Shown here piece after piece: positions 1 through 8,205 of a stretch of 11,953 bases of DNA. A model generated the notes under the pieces. The model saw only the letters and a program-made list of their open reading frames with translations. It ran no database searches and had not been told where the DNA came from. Position numbers and translations under genes: made by a program. The stretch comes from Thermodesulfobacteriales bacterium (GTDB lineage: Bacteria > Desulfobacterota > Thermodesulfobacteria > Thermodesulfobacteriales > Thermodesulfatatoraceae). The stretch spans positions 1 to 11,953 of the forward strand of contig JALSPN010000129.1 in the NCBI GenBank assembly GCA_026985945.1, written 5' to 3'. Numbering within the stretch: the first letter of the stretch is position 1; every line of letters begins with the position of its first letter.

Positions 1-2
1 TT

Positions 3-965
3 TCCGGCTATGTAAAGGAAGTTTTCGTGGAGGAAGGTAACATCGTAAAAGAAGGTGACCTCCTCCTACGCCTTGACGACGCCCATATTTTAGCCCAGCG
101 AAAGGCTATTATTGAAGCCCGCCAGGCTGTGGCCAGAGAGAAAGAGGCGGTGGCTGCCAAGCTCCGCTATGCCGAGGCCAACTATCGGCGCTTCAAAAAT
201 CTTTTCAAGGAAAAGGCCGCCACTAAAGAAGAGCTTGACCGCACCGAAGCCGAATACAAAGCCCTCCTTGCCAAAGAAAAGGCCCTCCTTGCCAAGGAGA
301 AAGAGCTTTTCGCCAGGCTCCGAGAAATAGATAGCCTTCTCCCCTACACACGCATCAAGGCCCCGGTAAAAGGGCTGGTAGCCAGGCGTCTGGCAGACAG
401 AGGGGCCTTTGTCAATGCCGGCACCCCTTTGATCGTGCTTGATGACCTTGAGGCCGGGTTTGAATTCCGGGTCCGTCTCGACGAAGCCTTTTTGAAAAAA
501 ATTAAGGTGGATGAGGTCTTTCAGGTCGAGTTTCCGGCCCTGGGGCTTACCCAGAAGGCCCCGGTGCGAGAGGTAGTATCTCATGTAGATCCTTCAAGCC
601 GGACTTTTCTCATAAAACTGGCCCTTGAGGGGGAAAATTTCCGCTCCGGCCTTTACGGCCGCCTTTATTTACCGGTCAGTGAAGAAAAAATGCTCCTTAT
701 CCCCTGGAAGGCCGTGGTCTTGAGGGGAGAACTTACCGGCGTGATGGTGGTGGAAAAAGACGGGCGGGCCCGGTTCCGGGTGGTTCGCCTGGGAAGATCT
801 TATCAAAAAAACGGAAATTACTTTGTGCCTGTCAAAACTCCTCTCAAGAGGGAAGAAGCTCAGGAAAGGAATCTCTGGGCGGAGGTCCTGGCCGGCCTTG
901 AGGCTGGAGAAAAGATCGTCTTTTCTCCTCTTAATTTAGTCCGCGACGGAGACCAGATTATCTAG
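3..965 (+). CDS. RND efflux periplasmic adaptor (HlyD/membrane-fusion family), 5'-truncated by window edge
   Basis: This is the C-terminal part (320 residues visible) of a membrane-fusion protein that links an inner-membrane RND pump to an outer-membrane channel. The frame is already open at base 3. The first residues, SGYVKEVFVEEG..V..GDLLLRLDD, form the lipoyl/biotinyl-like half-domain typical of HlyD/AcrA proteins, so the GTG at 27 is an internal valine and the true start lies upstream, with the signal peptide. Next come a charged helical hairpin (about residues 28-110), the second lipoyl half (YTRIKAPVKGLVARRLADRGAFVNAG), a beta-barrel, and a membrane-proximal domain ending in GLEAGEKIVFSPLNLVRDGDQI. 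It ends at TAG 963-965, with the RND permease starting 2 nt later, so the two are almost surely co-transcribed. Family assignment is secure; the exported substrate cannot be told. Confidence 0.92.
   Translation, partial: SGYVKEVFVEEGNIVKEGDLLLRLDDAHILAQRKAIIEARQAVAREKEAVAAKLRYAEANYRRFKNLFKEKAATKEELDRTEAEYKALLAKEKALLAKEKELFARLREIDSLLPYTRIKAPVKGLVARRLADRGAFVNAGTPLIVLDDLEAGFEFRVRLDEAFLKKIKVDEVFQVEFPALGLTQKAPVREVVSHVDPSSRTFLIKLALEGENFRSGLYGRLYLPVSEEKMLLIPWKAVVLRGELTGVMVVEKDGRARFRVVRLGRSYQKNGNYFVPVKTPLKREEAQERNLWAEVLAGLEAGEKIVFSPLNLVRDGDQII
261..302 (+). repeat. 21-bp in-frame tandem repeat (heptad duplication) in the adaptor hairpin
   Basis: Two adjacent 21-nt units (261-281 and 282-302) both encode ALLAKEK. 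They differ at only three bases, all at third codon positions and all synonymous (AAA/AAG, GAA/GAG, AAG/AAA). The unit is exactly one coiled-coil heptad, so the duplication lengthens the helical hairpin by two helical turns without breaking register. Seen directly in the sequence; the coiled-coil role follows from the family fold. Confidence 0.85.
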
Positions 966-967
966 CC

Positions 968-3900
968 ATGGACCACGGAAGGGGCTTTTTAACCCGTATA
1001 ACTTCTTACTTTGTCGATTCCAAGCTCACCCCCATTATCATTATGGCCACTCTCCTGCTGGGAATTTTTGCGGTTCTCAACACCCCCAGCGAGGAAGAAC
1101 CACAAATCGTGGTGCCGATGATCGACGTCTTTGTGGAAATGCCTGGTGCCACGGCCAAGGAGATCGAAACCCGGGTTATTTACCCTATGGAAAAGCTTTT
1201 GTGGGAAATCCCGGGGGTGGAATATGTCTATTCCACCGCGATGAATGGTAAGGCCCTCACGGTGGTGCGCTTTTATGTAGGGGAGGATGTGGAAGAGAGC
1301 CTTGTCAAAACCTATGATAAACTCTACCAGCACCTGGACTGGATCCCTCCGGGCTGCTCCATGCCTCTGCTCAAGCCCCGTTCCATTGATGATGTGCCCA
1401 TCGTGGTCTTAACCTTTTGGGGGGAAGGCTATGATTCCTTCACCCTCCGGCGCATTGTGGACGAGGTGGACGACGAAATACGAAACATTCCCGGCATTTC
1501 GGAAACTTTCATCAAAGGAGGGCTACGGCGAGAGGTAAGGATTGAGCTTGATCCCCAGAAGATCTACGCCTTGGGATTTGACCCCCTTGAGATCGCCGAG
1601 CTCGTCCGTCGCCAGAATCAGGCACGCCTGGTGGGCTCCTTTCGGGAAGGAAATTACCACTTTCAGGTCAGGCTCGAGAATTATTTCCGGGATCTTAGAG
1701 ACCTTGAGCTGACCGTGGTAGGCGTGGTAGCGGGAAAACCCGTCTATTTGCGGGATGTAGCCCGCATCATAGACGGCCCGGAGGAGCCTGAAAATTACGT
1801 CCTTTTCGTGCCAGGCCCTGCCGCAGAAGAAAAAGATATCAAAGCCCGGCCCGGAGAGGTCTTTCCGGCGGTTTCCCTGGCCATTGCCAAAAGGAAGGGG
1901 CAAAACGCCACCAAACTGGCAGAAAAAATCCTTAAAAAGATCGAAATCTTAAAAGGGCATCTTATTCCGCAAGATGTCCAGGTAACTGTTACCAGAAACT
2001 ACGGAGAAACCGCCCGCGAAAAAACAAATGAGCTCCTGGAACACCTCATCATCGCCACGGCCGCTGTGGCCACCCTGGTAGGAATCTTCCTGGGGATCAG
2101 GGCCAGTCTGGTGGTCATGGTGGCGGTTCCGGTCACCCTGGCCATTACCCTGGCTGTTTACTGGCTTTACGGCTATACCCTTAACCGGGTCACCCTTTTC
2201 GCCCTCATTTTCTGTATCGGTATCCTGGTCGATGACCCCATCGTAGATGTAGAAAACATCGTCCGGCACCTGCGTTTGCCAGAGAACCGGGGCAAACCCT
2301 TCCGGGACATTATCGTTTACGCGGTAAACGAGGTCCGGGCTCCTCTCATTCTGGCCACTTTTACCGTGATCGCAGCCATTGCTCCCATGGCCTTTGTGCG
2401 GGGTCTTATGGGTCCCTACATGAGGCCCATGCCGGTGGGAGCCTCGGTAGCCATGTTCCTTTCCATGATCGTGGCCTTCATTATCACCCCCTGGACAGCC
2501 TATCATTTCCTTCCCAAAAAGGTGGGAGAGGAGGAAAGAGAAGGGCTCATCACCAGGTATTATCGCTGGGTGATGGGTCATCTTATCCGGAGTGTTGCCT
2601 GGCGATGGGGGTTTCTCTTCCTGGTAGGAATTCTTTTTCTAGCTGCCTGTTCCCTTTTTTATTTCAAAATTGTGCGGGTCAAAATGCTCCCCTTTGACAA
2701 CAAGAGTGAATTTCAGCTCATCATTGATATGCCCGAGGGCACTCCTTTAGAGAAGACCGGTCGGGTTGCTGAGGCCCTGGGGCGCAAGCTTCTTGAAGAA
2801 CCTTATGTCACGGATTTTGAAATTTACGTGGGCACCGCGGCTCCTTTCAACTTTAACGGGCTCATCCGGCATTATTATCTCCGCGAGGGAGATAACGTCT
2901 GTGACATTCAGGTGAATCTGGTTCCCAAACATGAACGCGATCTCCAGAGCCATGATATAGCTAAACGGGTCCGCGAGATGCTGGCTCCGCTTGCCAAAGA
3001 GCTGGGGGTAAAGACCCTTACGGTGGCCGAGATTCCACCCGGCCCTCCGGTGCTTCAGACGCTTGTGGCTGAAGTTTACGGAGACAGCTACGAAGAACAG
3101 ATCTCCCTGGCCCGGAAGATTAAAGAAATCTTTAAGAAAACCCCCGGTGTGGTGGATGTGGGCTGGTATATGAGTGACCCTCAGGTGGAGTGGCGCCTGG
3201 TGGTTGATCGCGAAAAGGCCCTTCTTTCAGGAGTTACCCCGCAGCGGGTGCTTGAAGTGGTCGAAACCGCCCTCTCCGGGAGGGTCATCGGCCTCTTTCA
3301 CGATCCTTACGCCCGCGAAGATGTATATCTTAAGATCCGTTTTCCACGAGAGGATCGTTCTTCGCTTCCGGATCTTTCAAACATCAAGATCAAGACCTCT
3401 ACCGGCAAACTCGTTTCGGTTGCAGAGGTGGCCCATTTTGAAAAGGCTGTCTTTCCACACCCCATCTATCATAAAAATCTCCATCCGGTGGTTTATGTGG
3501 TAGGAGACATGGCCGGGAAGGAAGAAAGCCCGGTTTACGGAATTCTTAAGATCAACAAAGTCCTCAAAGAGCTCAAGACCCCGGATGGAGAGAAACTCAA
3601 GATTTACTACACGCATCTTCCTTTTTCCGAAAAAGAATGGGCCATCAAATGGGACGGCGAGTGGCACATCACTTATGAAGTCTTCCGGGACCTGGGAATA
3701 GCCTTCGGCGTGTGTCTGGTCCTGATTTATATCCTGGTGGTGGCCTGGTTCAAGTCTTATTCGGTCCCGCTGGTCATTTTGGCCCCGATTCCTCTCTCCC
3801 TCATCGGGATTATTCCAGCCCACGCCCTGGCAGGGGCCTTTTTTACGGCCACCTCCATGATAGGCTTCATCGCCGGAGCCGGTATTGTGGTGCGAAATTC

Positions 3901-4180
3901 CATCATCCTGGCGGATTTCATTGAGCTTCGGCTCAAAGAAGGTATGCCCCTTGAAGAGGCCGTAATAGACGCCGGTGCCATCAGATTTCGCCCCATGCTT
4001 CTCACCGCCCTTTCCGTGGTAGTAGGAAGCTTTGTTATCCTTTTCGATCCCATCTTTAACGGCCTGGCCCTTTCTTTGATGTCAGGCGAGGTGGCTTCAA
4101 CGCTCTTCTCCAGGATGGTGGTCCCCATTCTTTATTATCTGGACCACCGCATCAAAAAAGAAAGACGCCTGGTACTTTAG
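968..4180 (+). CDS. RND-family efflux transporter permease (AcrB-like, inner membrane)
   Basis: A complete 1070-residue proton-driven efflux permease, slightly longer than the ~1030-1050 usual for AcrB/MdtB-type pumps. It shows the classic duplicated layout: TM1 near residues 22-38, a large periplasmic porter loop, TM2-TM6 (about 360-515), TM7, a second periplasmic loop, then TM8-TM12 (about 910-1060). TM4 carries the proton-relay pair D422-D423 in GILVDDPIVDVEN, so it belongs to the two-aspartate drug/HAE-type branch rather than the CzcA heavy-metal type. In TM10 the position matching AcrB Lys940 appears to be R976 (GIVVRNSIILADF). Start ATG 968 lies 2 nt after the adaptor stop, with a purine-rich GGAGA about 15 nt upstream inside the adaptor, so translation may be coupled. 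Substrate class (drug, lipid, metal chelate) is undetermined. Confidence 0.95.
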   Translation: MDHGRGFLTRITSYFVDSKLTPIIIMATLLLGIFAVLNTPSEEEPQIVVPMIDVFVEMPGATAKEIETRVIYPMEKLLWEIPGVEYVYSTAMNGKALTVVRFYVGEDVEESLVKTYDKLYQHLDWIPPGCSMPLLKPRSIDDVPIVVLTFWGEGYDSFTLRRIVDEVDDEIRNIPGISETFIKGGLRREVRIELDPQKIYALGFDPLEIAELVRRQNQARLVGSFREGNYHFQVRLENYFRDLRDLELTVVGVVAGKPVYLRDVARIIDGPEEPENYVLFVPGPAAEEKDIKARPGEVFPAVSLAIAKRKGQNATKLAEKILKKIEILKGHLIPQDVQVTVTRNYGETAREKTNELLEHLIIATAAVATLVGIFLGIRASLVVMVAVPVTLAITLAVYWLYGYTLNRVTLFALIFCIGILVDDPIVDVENIVRHLRLPENRGKPFRDIIVYAVNEVRAPLILATFTVIAAIAPMAFVRGLMGPYMRPMPVGASVAMFLSMIVAFIITPWTAYHFLPKKVGEEEREGLITRYYRWVMGHLIRSVAWRWGFLFLVGILFLAACSLFYFKIVRVKMLPFDNKSEFQLIIDMPEGTPLEKTGRVAEALGRKLLEEPYVTDFEIYVGTAAPFNFNGLIRHYYLREGDNVCDIQVNLVPKHERDLQSHDIAKRVREMLAPLAKELGVKTLTVAEIPPGPPVLQTLVAEVYGDSYEEQISLARKIKEIFKKTPGVVDVGWYMSDPQVEWRLVVDREKALLSGVTPQRVLEVVETALSGRVIGLFHDPYAREDVYLKIRFPREDRSSLPDLSNIKIKTSTGKLVSVAEVAHFEKAVFPHPIYHKNLHPVVYVVGDMAGKEESPVYGILKINKVLKELKTPDGEKLKIYYTHLPFSEKEWAIKWDGEWHITYEVFRDLGIAFGVCLVLIYILVVAWFKSYSVPLVILAPIPLSLIGIIPAHALAGAFFTATSMIGFIAGAGIVVRNSIILADFIELRLKEGMPLEEAVIDAGAIRFRPMLLTALSVVVGSFVILFDPIFNGLALSLMSGEVASTLFSRMVVPILYYLDHRIKKERRLVL

Positions 4181-4864
4181 ATGGGGAATTTCTGGGATGA
4201 ACTGGCCCTTTATCTTTCTTATTTACAGGCTCTCGGAGTAAAAGCCGTGCCCCGCAAAAAGGCCTTTGAAAGATTTCTAAAACTTGACCTCAGCCCTCCT
4301 CCCAAAAGTCTGGCCGAGATAGCGGCCGAAATAAAAGATTGCACCAGTTGTAATCTTCATCGCACCCGCCACCACATCGTGCTGGGAGAAGGGCCGGAAG
4401 AGGCCCGTCTGATGTTCATCGGCGAGGCCCCGGGGCGTGAGGAAGATCTTGAAGGACGCCCTTTTGTGGGGAGGGCTGGCCAGTTGCTGGACCAGATGCT
4501 TAACTCCATAGGTATCCGGCGGGCAGAGGTTTACATCACCAACGTGGTTAAATGTCGCCCCCCGGGAAATCGGAACCCGGAGCCTGCAGAGATTGAGGCC
4601 TGCCTTCCCTACTTGACAAAGCAGATCAAGGTAATTCGGCCCCGGATTATCTGCACCCTGGGGCTCATAGCAGCCCAGACTGTTCTTGCTACCACCAAGC
4701 CCCTTAACCGTCTTCGGGGGAAAATTCACCAAAAAGAGGGCATTAAAGTCGTGGTAACCTATCATCCCGCATTCCTTCTGCGATACTCTTCTTACAAACC
4801 GCTGGCTGTCGAAGACTTAAAACTTTTAAAAAAGCTCTATAAAGAGATCTTAAATTCAGGTTAG
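4181..4864 (+). CDS. Family 4 (Fe-S) uracil-DNA glycosylase
   Basis: A 227-residue protein that would remove uracil from DNA, the first step of base-excision repair of deaminated cytosine. Four cysteines fit the [4Fe-4S] pattern of family 4 enzymes: C54-x2-C57, C125 and C141, spaced as in thermophile UDGa proteins. The catalytic motif GEAPG is at residues 81-85, followed by GRPFVGRAGQLLD. The second motif is H195-P-A (YHPAFLLR). About 45 residues precede the first cysteine, a short N-terminal extension seen in many bacterial members. The ATG follows the RND stop codon with no spacer, and no strong Shine-Dalgarno is visible, so expression probably depends on reinitiation or coupling from the pump gene. 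All expected motifs are intact. Family is certain; the reason for its place in an efflux operon is unknown. Confidence 0.95.
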   Translation: MGNFWDELALYLSYLQALGVKAVPRKKAFERFLKLDLSPPPKSLAEIAAEIKDCTSCNLHRTRHHIVLGEGPEEARLMFIGEAPGREEDLEGRPFVGRAGQLLDQMLNSIGIRRAEVYITNVVKCRPPGNRNPEPAEIEACLPYLTKQIKVIRPRIICTLGLIAAQTVLATTKPLNRLRGKIHQKEGIKVVVTYHPAFLLRYSSYKPLAVEDLKLLKKLYKEILNSG

Positions 4865-4967
4865 GCTGTCTTCTCCCTGGAGCCTCCCAATTCCAGACTG
4901 TTCGGCTTTCAGATTAGCCCTCCTTCCCCTGTTTGAAAAGTCAATTCAGACTCTTTTCCCAATGAAG

Positions 4968-4991
4968 TGAACCGCCCCGGGTTTTCTGGAG
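4968..4991 (+). repeat. IS3 remnant terminal inverted repeat, orfB-side end
   Basis: It begins TGAACCGCCCCGGG and pairs with the end at 5347-5370. Counting three bases outward (AAG), the inverted match becomes a perfect 12-mer, AAGTGAACCGCC, at 4965-4976 against 5362-5373. Confidence 0.85.
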
Positions 4992-5034
4992 GCTCTATTT
5001 TGTGAGTCCCTCTACTCTAGAAAATCCCTCATCA

Positions 5035-5210
5035 CGTCTCCCATTCTACTCGACTCATCTCCTCCCACGGCCCCAAATGTCTGATTACCTCCGTCTTGTA
5101 TAATCTATCACTGTCTCCGCCAACGCATTGTCATAAGAGTCCCCCACGCTGCCCACCGATGGCTCTATCCCGGCCTCCGCTAAACGCTCCCACCTAGCGA
5201 CAAAGGGTTT
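5035..5210 (-). pseudogene. Broken IS3 orfB (DDE transposase) C-terminal fragment
   Basis: Read on the minus strand, the frame from about 5195 gives ERLAEAGIEPSVGSVGDSY followed by DNALAET, the signature stretch just before and around the catalytic glutamate of IS3 OrfB. It then shifts frame near 5104: the original frame stops at 5085, while another frame continues as LYKTEVIRHLGPWEEMSRVE up to a TGA at 5032-5034. Weak homology (LSL, matching the usual YLSIRYTERL) in a third frame extends to about 5210, implying a second frameshift near 5197. Both catalytic aspartates and the final wing (WFNxRR) are absent. This is a dead fragment. Confidence 0.85.
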
Positions 5211-5221
5211 CGGGAGAACAA

Positions 5222-5338
5222 CCAATTTTCTGCTACAAAGCTGATCGCAGACCATTGGGATGGGTATTGCCGCTGGTTTTCTAAAACCAGCCGCACCGCC
5301 CGTTCCTTTACCTCTTTGGAAAACTCTATCCTCCACAT
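5222..5338 (-). pseudogene. Broken IS3 orfA N-terminal fragment
   Basis: ATG at 5336-5338 (minus) is preceded by GGAGAG at a workable distance. The start reads MWRIEFSKEVKERAVRLVLE and continues NQRQYPSQWSAISFVAEN, which matches the N-terminal helix-turn-helix region of IS3-type OrfA (SPEVRERAVRLV...YPSxWxAI). Homology is lost near 5225, in the middle of the HTH. The frame runs on to a stop at 5180-5182, through what was originally orfB sequence. This marks the 5' border of the internal deletion. Confidence 0.82.
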
Positions 5339-5346
5339 TTTTATCT

Positions 5347-5370
5347 CTCCGACAAACTCGAGGCGGTTCA
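5347..5370 (-). repeat. IS3 remnant terminal inverted repeat, orfA-side end
   Basis: On the minus strand it begins TGAACCGCCTCGAG and lies just upstream of the orfA start, as in intact IS3 elements. It is the partner of 4968-4991. Confidence 0.85.
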
Positions 5371-5524
5371 CTTGTTCAGCTTCTTCTGTTTCTTAGACCT
5401 TGACGCTTCTTGTACAAAATCCACAAAAAATGCCCTTTTTAAGGTATTTCTGGCGTACCTCCTAACTATCTTTTATAGCCTTGTCCACAAAGTGGGCCTT
5501 CTCTTTGAGAGAGCAAAGTCTTTA
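5371..5524. other. Spacer between IS remnant and the 3' end of valS
   Basis: 154 nt with no recognisable gene. No convincing rho-independent terminator follows valS: there is a 5-bp stem (CTTTG/CAAAG, plus 5497-5512) without a T-tract, and AT-rich runs near 5420-5445 without a strong stem. A 34-codon open frame without a good start (minus strand, 5472 to the stop at 5368-5370) runs into the IS end; see findings. The other flank of the IS remnant (4865-4967) shows nothing I can identify. Confidence 0.5.
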
Positions 5525-8164
5525 TCATCTGAGCTCCTTAAGACGGGCGATGTTTTCCTGGAGCCGAGAAAGTTTGTCTCGAAGTTCCTGAGCCCGGGCC
5601 TTTTCTTTTTCTACCACCTTAGGGGGGGCTTTCTTAAGGAAGTTTTCGTTTTGGAGCCGTTTTTCCACTCTTTCAAGCTCTTTGAGCACCTTAGCTTCGT
5701 CTTTGGCAAGCTTCTGAAGCTCCGCCTTCACATCCACCAGACCTTCAAGCGGGACGAAGATTTCGGCTCCGGAAAGAACCGCAGAAGCTGCCCCTCTTGG
5801 CCTCTCACCCACCTTGCGGATTTCGATCTCTCCCACCCGGCCAAGGAGTTTTATCACCGGTTCAAATTCCTGAAAGAGCCGTAAGGCCTCATCCCTTACA
5901 GGGAAAACGATGACCTTGATCTCTGCGGAAGGATGGAGATGATAATCCGCCCGGATGGCCCGGATGGCCACGATGGCCTCTTTAAGGCTTTCCATCTCTT
6001 TCTCTAAGGCCTCATCCTCGAAACTTTCAAGAGGCCTGGGATAGGGGGCAATCATGATGGATTCCCCCTCGTGAGGGATGGCCTGCCAGATCTCCTCGGT
6101 CACAAAAGGCATGAAGGGATGAAGAAGCCTTAAGCTGGTTTCCAGCACCTCCACCAGAACATTTTGGGCGGCAAGACGCTCTTTGCCATCACGGGAGAGA
6201 AACCTTTTGGACATCTCCACAAACCAGTCGCAGAATTCGTGCCAGAAGAAGTGATAGATAGCCAGGGCAGCCTGATCAAATTCGTAAGTATCAAGGGCCT
6301 CTCTTACCTTCCTTACGGTTCTGGAAAGACGGGAAAGGATCCAGCGACTCTCTTTAGGTAACTCCAGCTTAAGGAGATCAAGCTTTTGATATCCCTCAAG
6401 ATTGAGGAGGACAAACCGGGCCGCGTTCCAGATCTTGTTTACGAAATGGCGGTATCCCTCGATCCGTGATTCCGCCAGCCGGATGTCTCGCCCCTGGGCC
6501 GCCAGGGCTGCCAGGGTAAAACGAAAGGCATCGGTGCCGTATTTTTCGATCATTACCAGGGGGTCAATGACATTTCCCCGGCTTTTGCTCATTTTCTGCC
6601 CTTTTTCGTCCCTTACCAGGGCATGGATATAAACATCCCGGAAGGGAATGGCTCCCATGAAATGGAGCCCCATCATGAGCATGCGTGCCACCCAGAAATA
6701 GAGGATATCAAAGCTGGTGACCAGGAGGGAGGTAGGATAATAAAGCCGCAATTCCGGGGTGTCGTCCGGCCACCCCAGGGTAGAAAAGGGCCAGAGGGCC
6801 GAGGAAAACCAGGTATCCAGGACATCTTCTTCCTGGACGATGTTTGGAGAGCCACAATGGGCACACGCAGTGGGGTCCTCCCGAGAGACTGTAATTTCTC
6901 CGCAGTCTTTACAGCTCCAGGCAGGAAGACGGTGCCCCCACCAGATCTGGCGGGAAATACACCAGTCCCTGATGTTATACATCCAGTCGTAGTAAAGATT
7001 CTTCCAGTTTTCGGGAATAAGACGGGTAAAGCCTCTTTCCACAGCGGCGATAGCAGGGGTAGCAAGGGGCTTCATTTTTACAAACCACTGTTTGGAAAGC
7101 AGGGGTTCCACGATGTCTCCACAGCGATAGCATTTTCCGAGGACCACTTCGTAATCTTCAATCTTTTCAAGGAGGCCCTGGGATTTTAAGTCCTCCACTA
7201 CCCGTTTGCGGGCCTCAAAGCGGTCAAGCCCTGCATAAGGGCCGGCCTCTTCCGTCATCTTGCCGTCTTCGTCCATCACCTTCACAAAAGGCAGCCCATG
7301 ACGGCGTGCAATTTCAAAGTCCGCAAAATCATGTGCCGGGGTTACCTTCACCGCTCCGGTTCCAAATTCCGGATCTACCTCTCGATCCGCAATGATAGGA
7401 ATTTCTCGCCCGATAAGAGGGAGTTTGACCTTCTTTCCTATCAAGGGCCGATATCTTTCATCTTCCGGGTTTACGGCTACCGCGGTATCTCCGAGCATGG
7501 TTTCCGGCCGGGTGGTGGCCACCACGATAACTCCCGAACCATCTACCAGTGGATAACGAATGAACCAGAGGTGCCCTGCGGTGGGCTCGTGTTCCACTTC
7601 AATGTCAGCCAGGGCGGTGTGACAGCGTGGGCACCAGTTGATGATGTAGTCTCCCCGGTAAATGAGGCCTTCTTCCCACAGGCGGACGAAAACTTCCCTT
7701 ACCGCTTTTGAAAGCCCTTCATCCATGGTGAAACGCAGGCGGCTCCAGTCGCACGAACAACCCAGCCGTTTGAGCTGCTCGATGATGGCCCCGCCGTATT
7801 CTTCTTTCCATTGCCAGACCCGTTTCAAAAATTCCTCTCGCCCCAGGTCATGCCGGCTCAGGCCTTCTTTGGCAAGCGCCCTTTCCACCACGTTCTGGGT
7901 GGCGATACCGGCGTGATCTGTCCCCGGGACCCAGAGGGTATCGAAGCCATCCATGCGTTTGTAACGGGCCATGATATCCTGAAGGGTGGTATTGAGGGCG
8001 TGCCCTACATGGAGCTTACCGGTGACATTGGGAGGCGGAATCACCATTGAGAAGCGCGGGCGATCCGGATCCAGCCTGGCGTTAAAGTAGCCCTTCTCTT
8101 CCCAGAAGCGATACCATTTTTCCTCTACACCGCGAAAGTCGTAGGCCTTTGGCAATTCCTTCAC
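5525..8164 (-). CDS. valS: Valyl-tRNA synthetase
   Basis: An 879-residue class Ia aminoacyl-tRNA synthetase that charges tRNA-Val in the cytoplasm. The HIGH motif appears as HVGH at residues 52-55 ([15 protein letters not shown]) and the KMSKS loop is intact at 524-528. The CP1 editing domain, which hydrolyses misacylated Thr-tRNA, shows TTRPET (217-222) and the conserved VTPAHD ending at D279. Cysteine pairs occur at C178/C181 and again in a zinc-ribbon-like CKDCGE...CAHCG insert. The C-terminal ~70 residues are a charged coiled coil, the usual ValRS tRNA-binding arm. The start is GTG at 8162-8164, chosen because an AGGAGGT lies 8 nt upstream and residues 3-27 already match the family N-terminus. 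It follows the prepilin peptidase gene by 107 nt on the same strand and may be partly co-transcribed with it. Confidence 0.98.
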   Translation of the reverse strand: MKELPKAYDFRGVEEKWYRFWEEKGYFNARLDPDRPRFSMVIPPPNVTGKLHVGHALNTTLQDIMARYKRMDGFDTLWVPGTDHAGIATQNVVERALAKEGLSRHDLGREEFLKRVWQWKEEYGGAIIEQLKRLGCSCDWSRLRFTMDEGLSKAVREVFVRLWEEGLIYRGDYIINWCPRCHTALADIEVEHEPTAGHLWFIRYPLVDGSGVIVVATTRPETMLGDTAVAVNPEDERYRPLIGKKVKLPLIGREIPIIADREVDPEFGTGAVKVTPAHDFADFEIARRHGLPFVKVMDEDGKMTEEAGPYAGLDRFEARKRVVEDLKSQGLLEKIEDYEVVLGKCYRCGDIVEPLLSKQWFVKMKPLATPAIAAVERGFTRLIPENWKNLYYDWMYNIRDWCISRQIWWGHRLPAWSCKDCGEITVSREDPTACAHCGSPNIVQEEDVLDTWFSSALWPFSTLGWPDDTPELRLYYPTSLLVTSFDILYFWVARMLMMGLHFMGAIPFRDVYIHALVRDEKGQKMSKSRGNVIDPLVMIEKYGTDAFRFTLAALAAQGRDIRLAESRIEGYRHFVNKIWNAARFVLLNLEGYQKLDLLKLELPKESRWILSRLSRTVRKVREALDTYEFDQAALAIYHFFWHEFCDWFVEMSKRFLSRDGKERLAAQNVLVEVLETSLRLLHPFMPFVTEEIWQAIPHEGESIMIAPYPRPLESFEDEALEKEMESLKEAIVAIRAIRADYHLHPSAEIKVIVFPVRDEALRLFQEFEPVIKLLGRVGEIEIRKVGERPRGAASAVLSGAEIFVPLEGLVDVKAELQKLAKDEAKVLKELERVEKRLQNENFLKKAPPKVVEKEKARAQELRDKLSRLQENIARLKELR

Positions 8165-8171
8165 GGATTAC

Positions 8172-8179
8172 AACCTCCT
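8172..8179 (-). promoter_or_regulatory. valS ribosome binding site
   Basis: On the minus strand AGGAGGTT lies 7-8 nt before the GTG start. It is a full-strength Shine-Dalgarno that fixes the start at the non-ATG codon 8162-8164. Confidence 0.8.
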
Positions 8180-8205
8180 CTCGAAAAAAGCATCTTAAAG
8201 TTTAT

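Larger units (their letters stand above)
4968..5370 (-). mobile_element. Internally deleted IS3-family insertion sequence remnant (~403 bp)
   Basis: Both ends begin with TGAACCGCC reading inward (4968 on plus, 5370 on minus), the terminus typical of IS3-group elements. By eye 19 of the outer 24 bases match between the ends. Between them, on the minus strand, lie an N-terminal piece of orfA and a C-terminal piece of orfB in the right order and orientation. Complete IS3 elements are about 1.2-1.3 kb, so roughly two thirds is missing: the end of orfA and the first part of orfB, including the first two catalytic aspartates. Frameshifts and stops show it cannot make its own transposase. No 3-bp target duplication is seen (AAG on the left, CTT on the right). 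It could be mobilised only in trans, if at all. Confidence 0.87.

Noticed and set aside
27..29. GTG as the start of the first gene
   Set aside because: Residues upstream in the same frame (SGYVKEVF) belong to the conserved lipoyl domain, so the gene is truncated by the window edge.
1949..2581. 210-codon minus-strand open frame inside the RND gene
   Set aside because: Antisense to well-conserved membrane segments; His/Gly/Asp-rich translation with no recognisable domain, typical of a shadow of a codon-biased gene.
4865..4967. Possible terminator after the glycosylase gene
   Set aside because: Only a weak 5-bp stem (CTGGA/TCCAG) with a 10-nt loop and no T-tract; not supportable.
5085..5336. 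83-codon minus-strand frame that could be called a small gene
   Set aside because: Its first half is out-of-frame orfA and its second half is orfB; it is a chance joining across the IS3 internal deletion, not an intact gene.
5372..5884. 170-codon plus-strand open frame overlapping the end of valS
   Set aside because: Mostly antisense to the conserved valS C-terminal coiled coil, with TTG start and low-complexity Phe/Leu-rich translation; a shadow frame.
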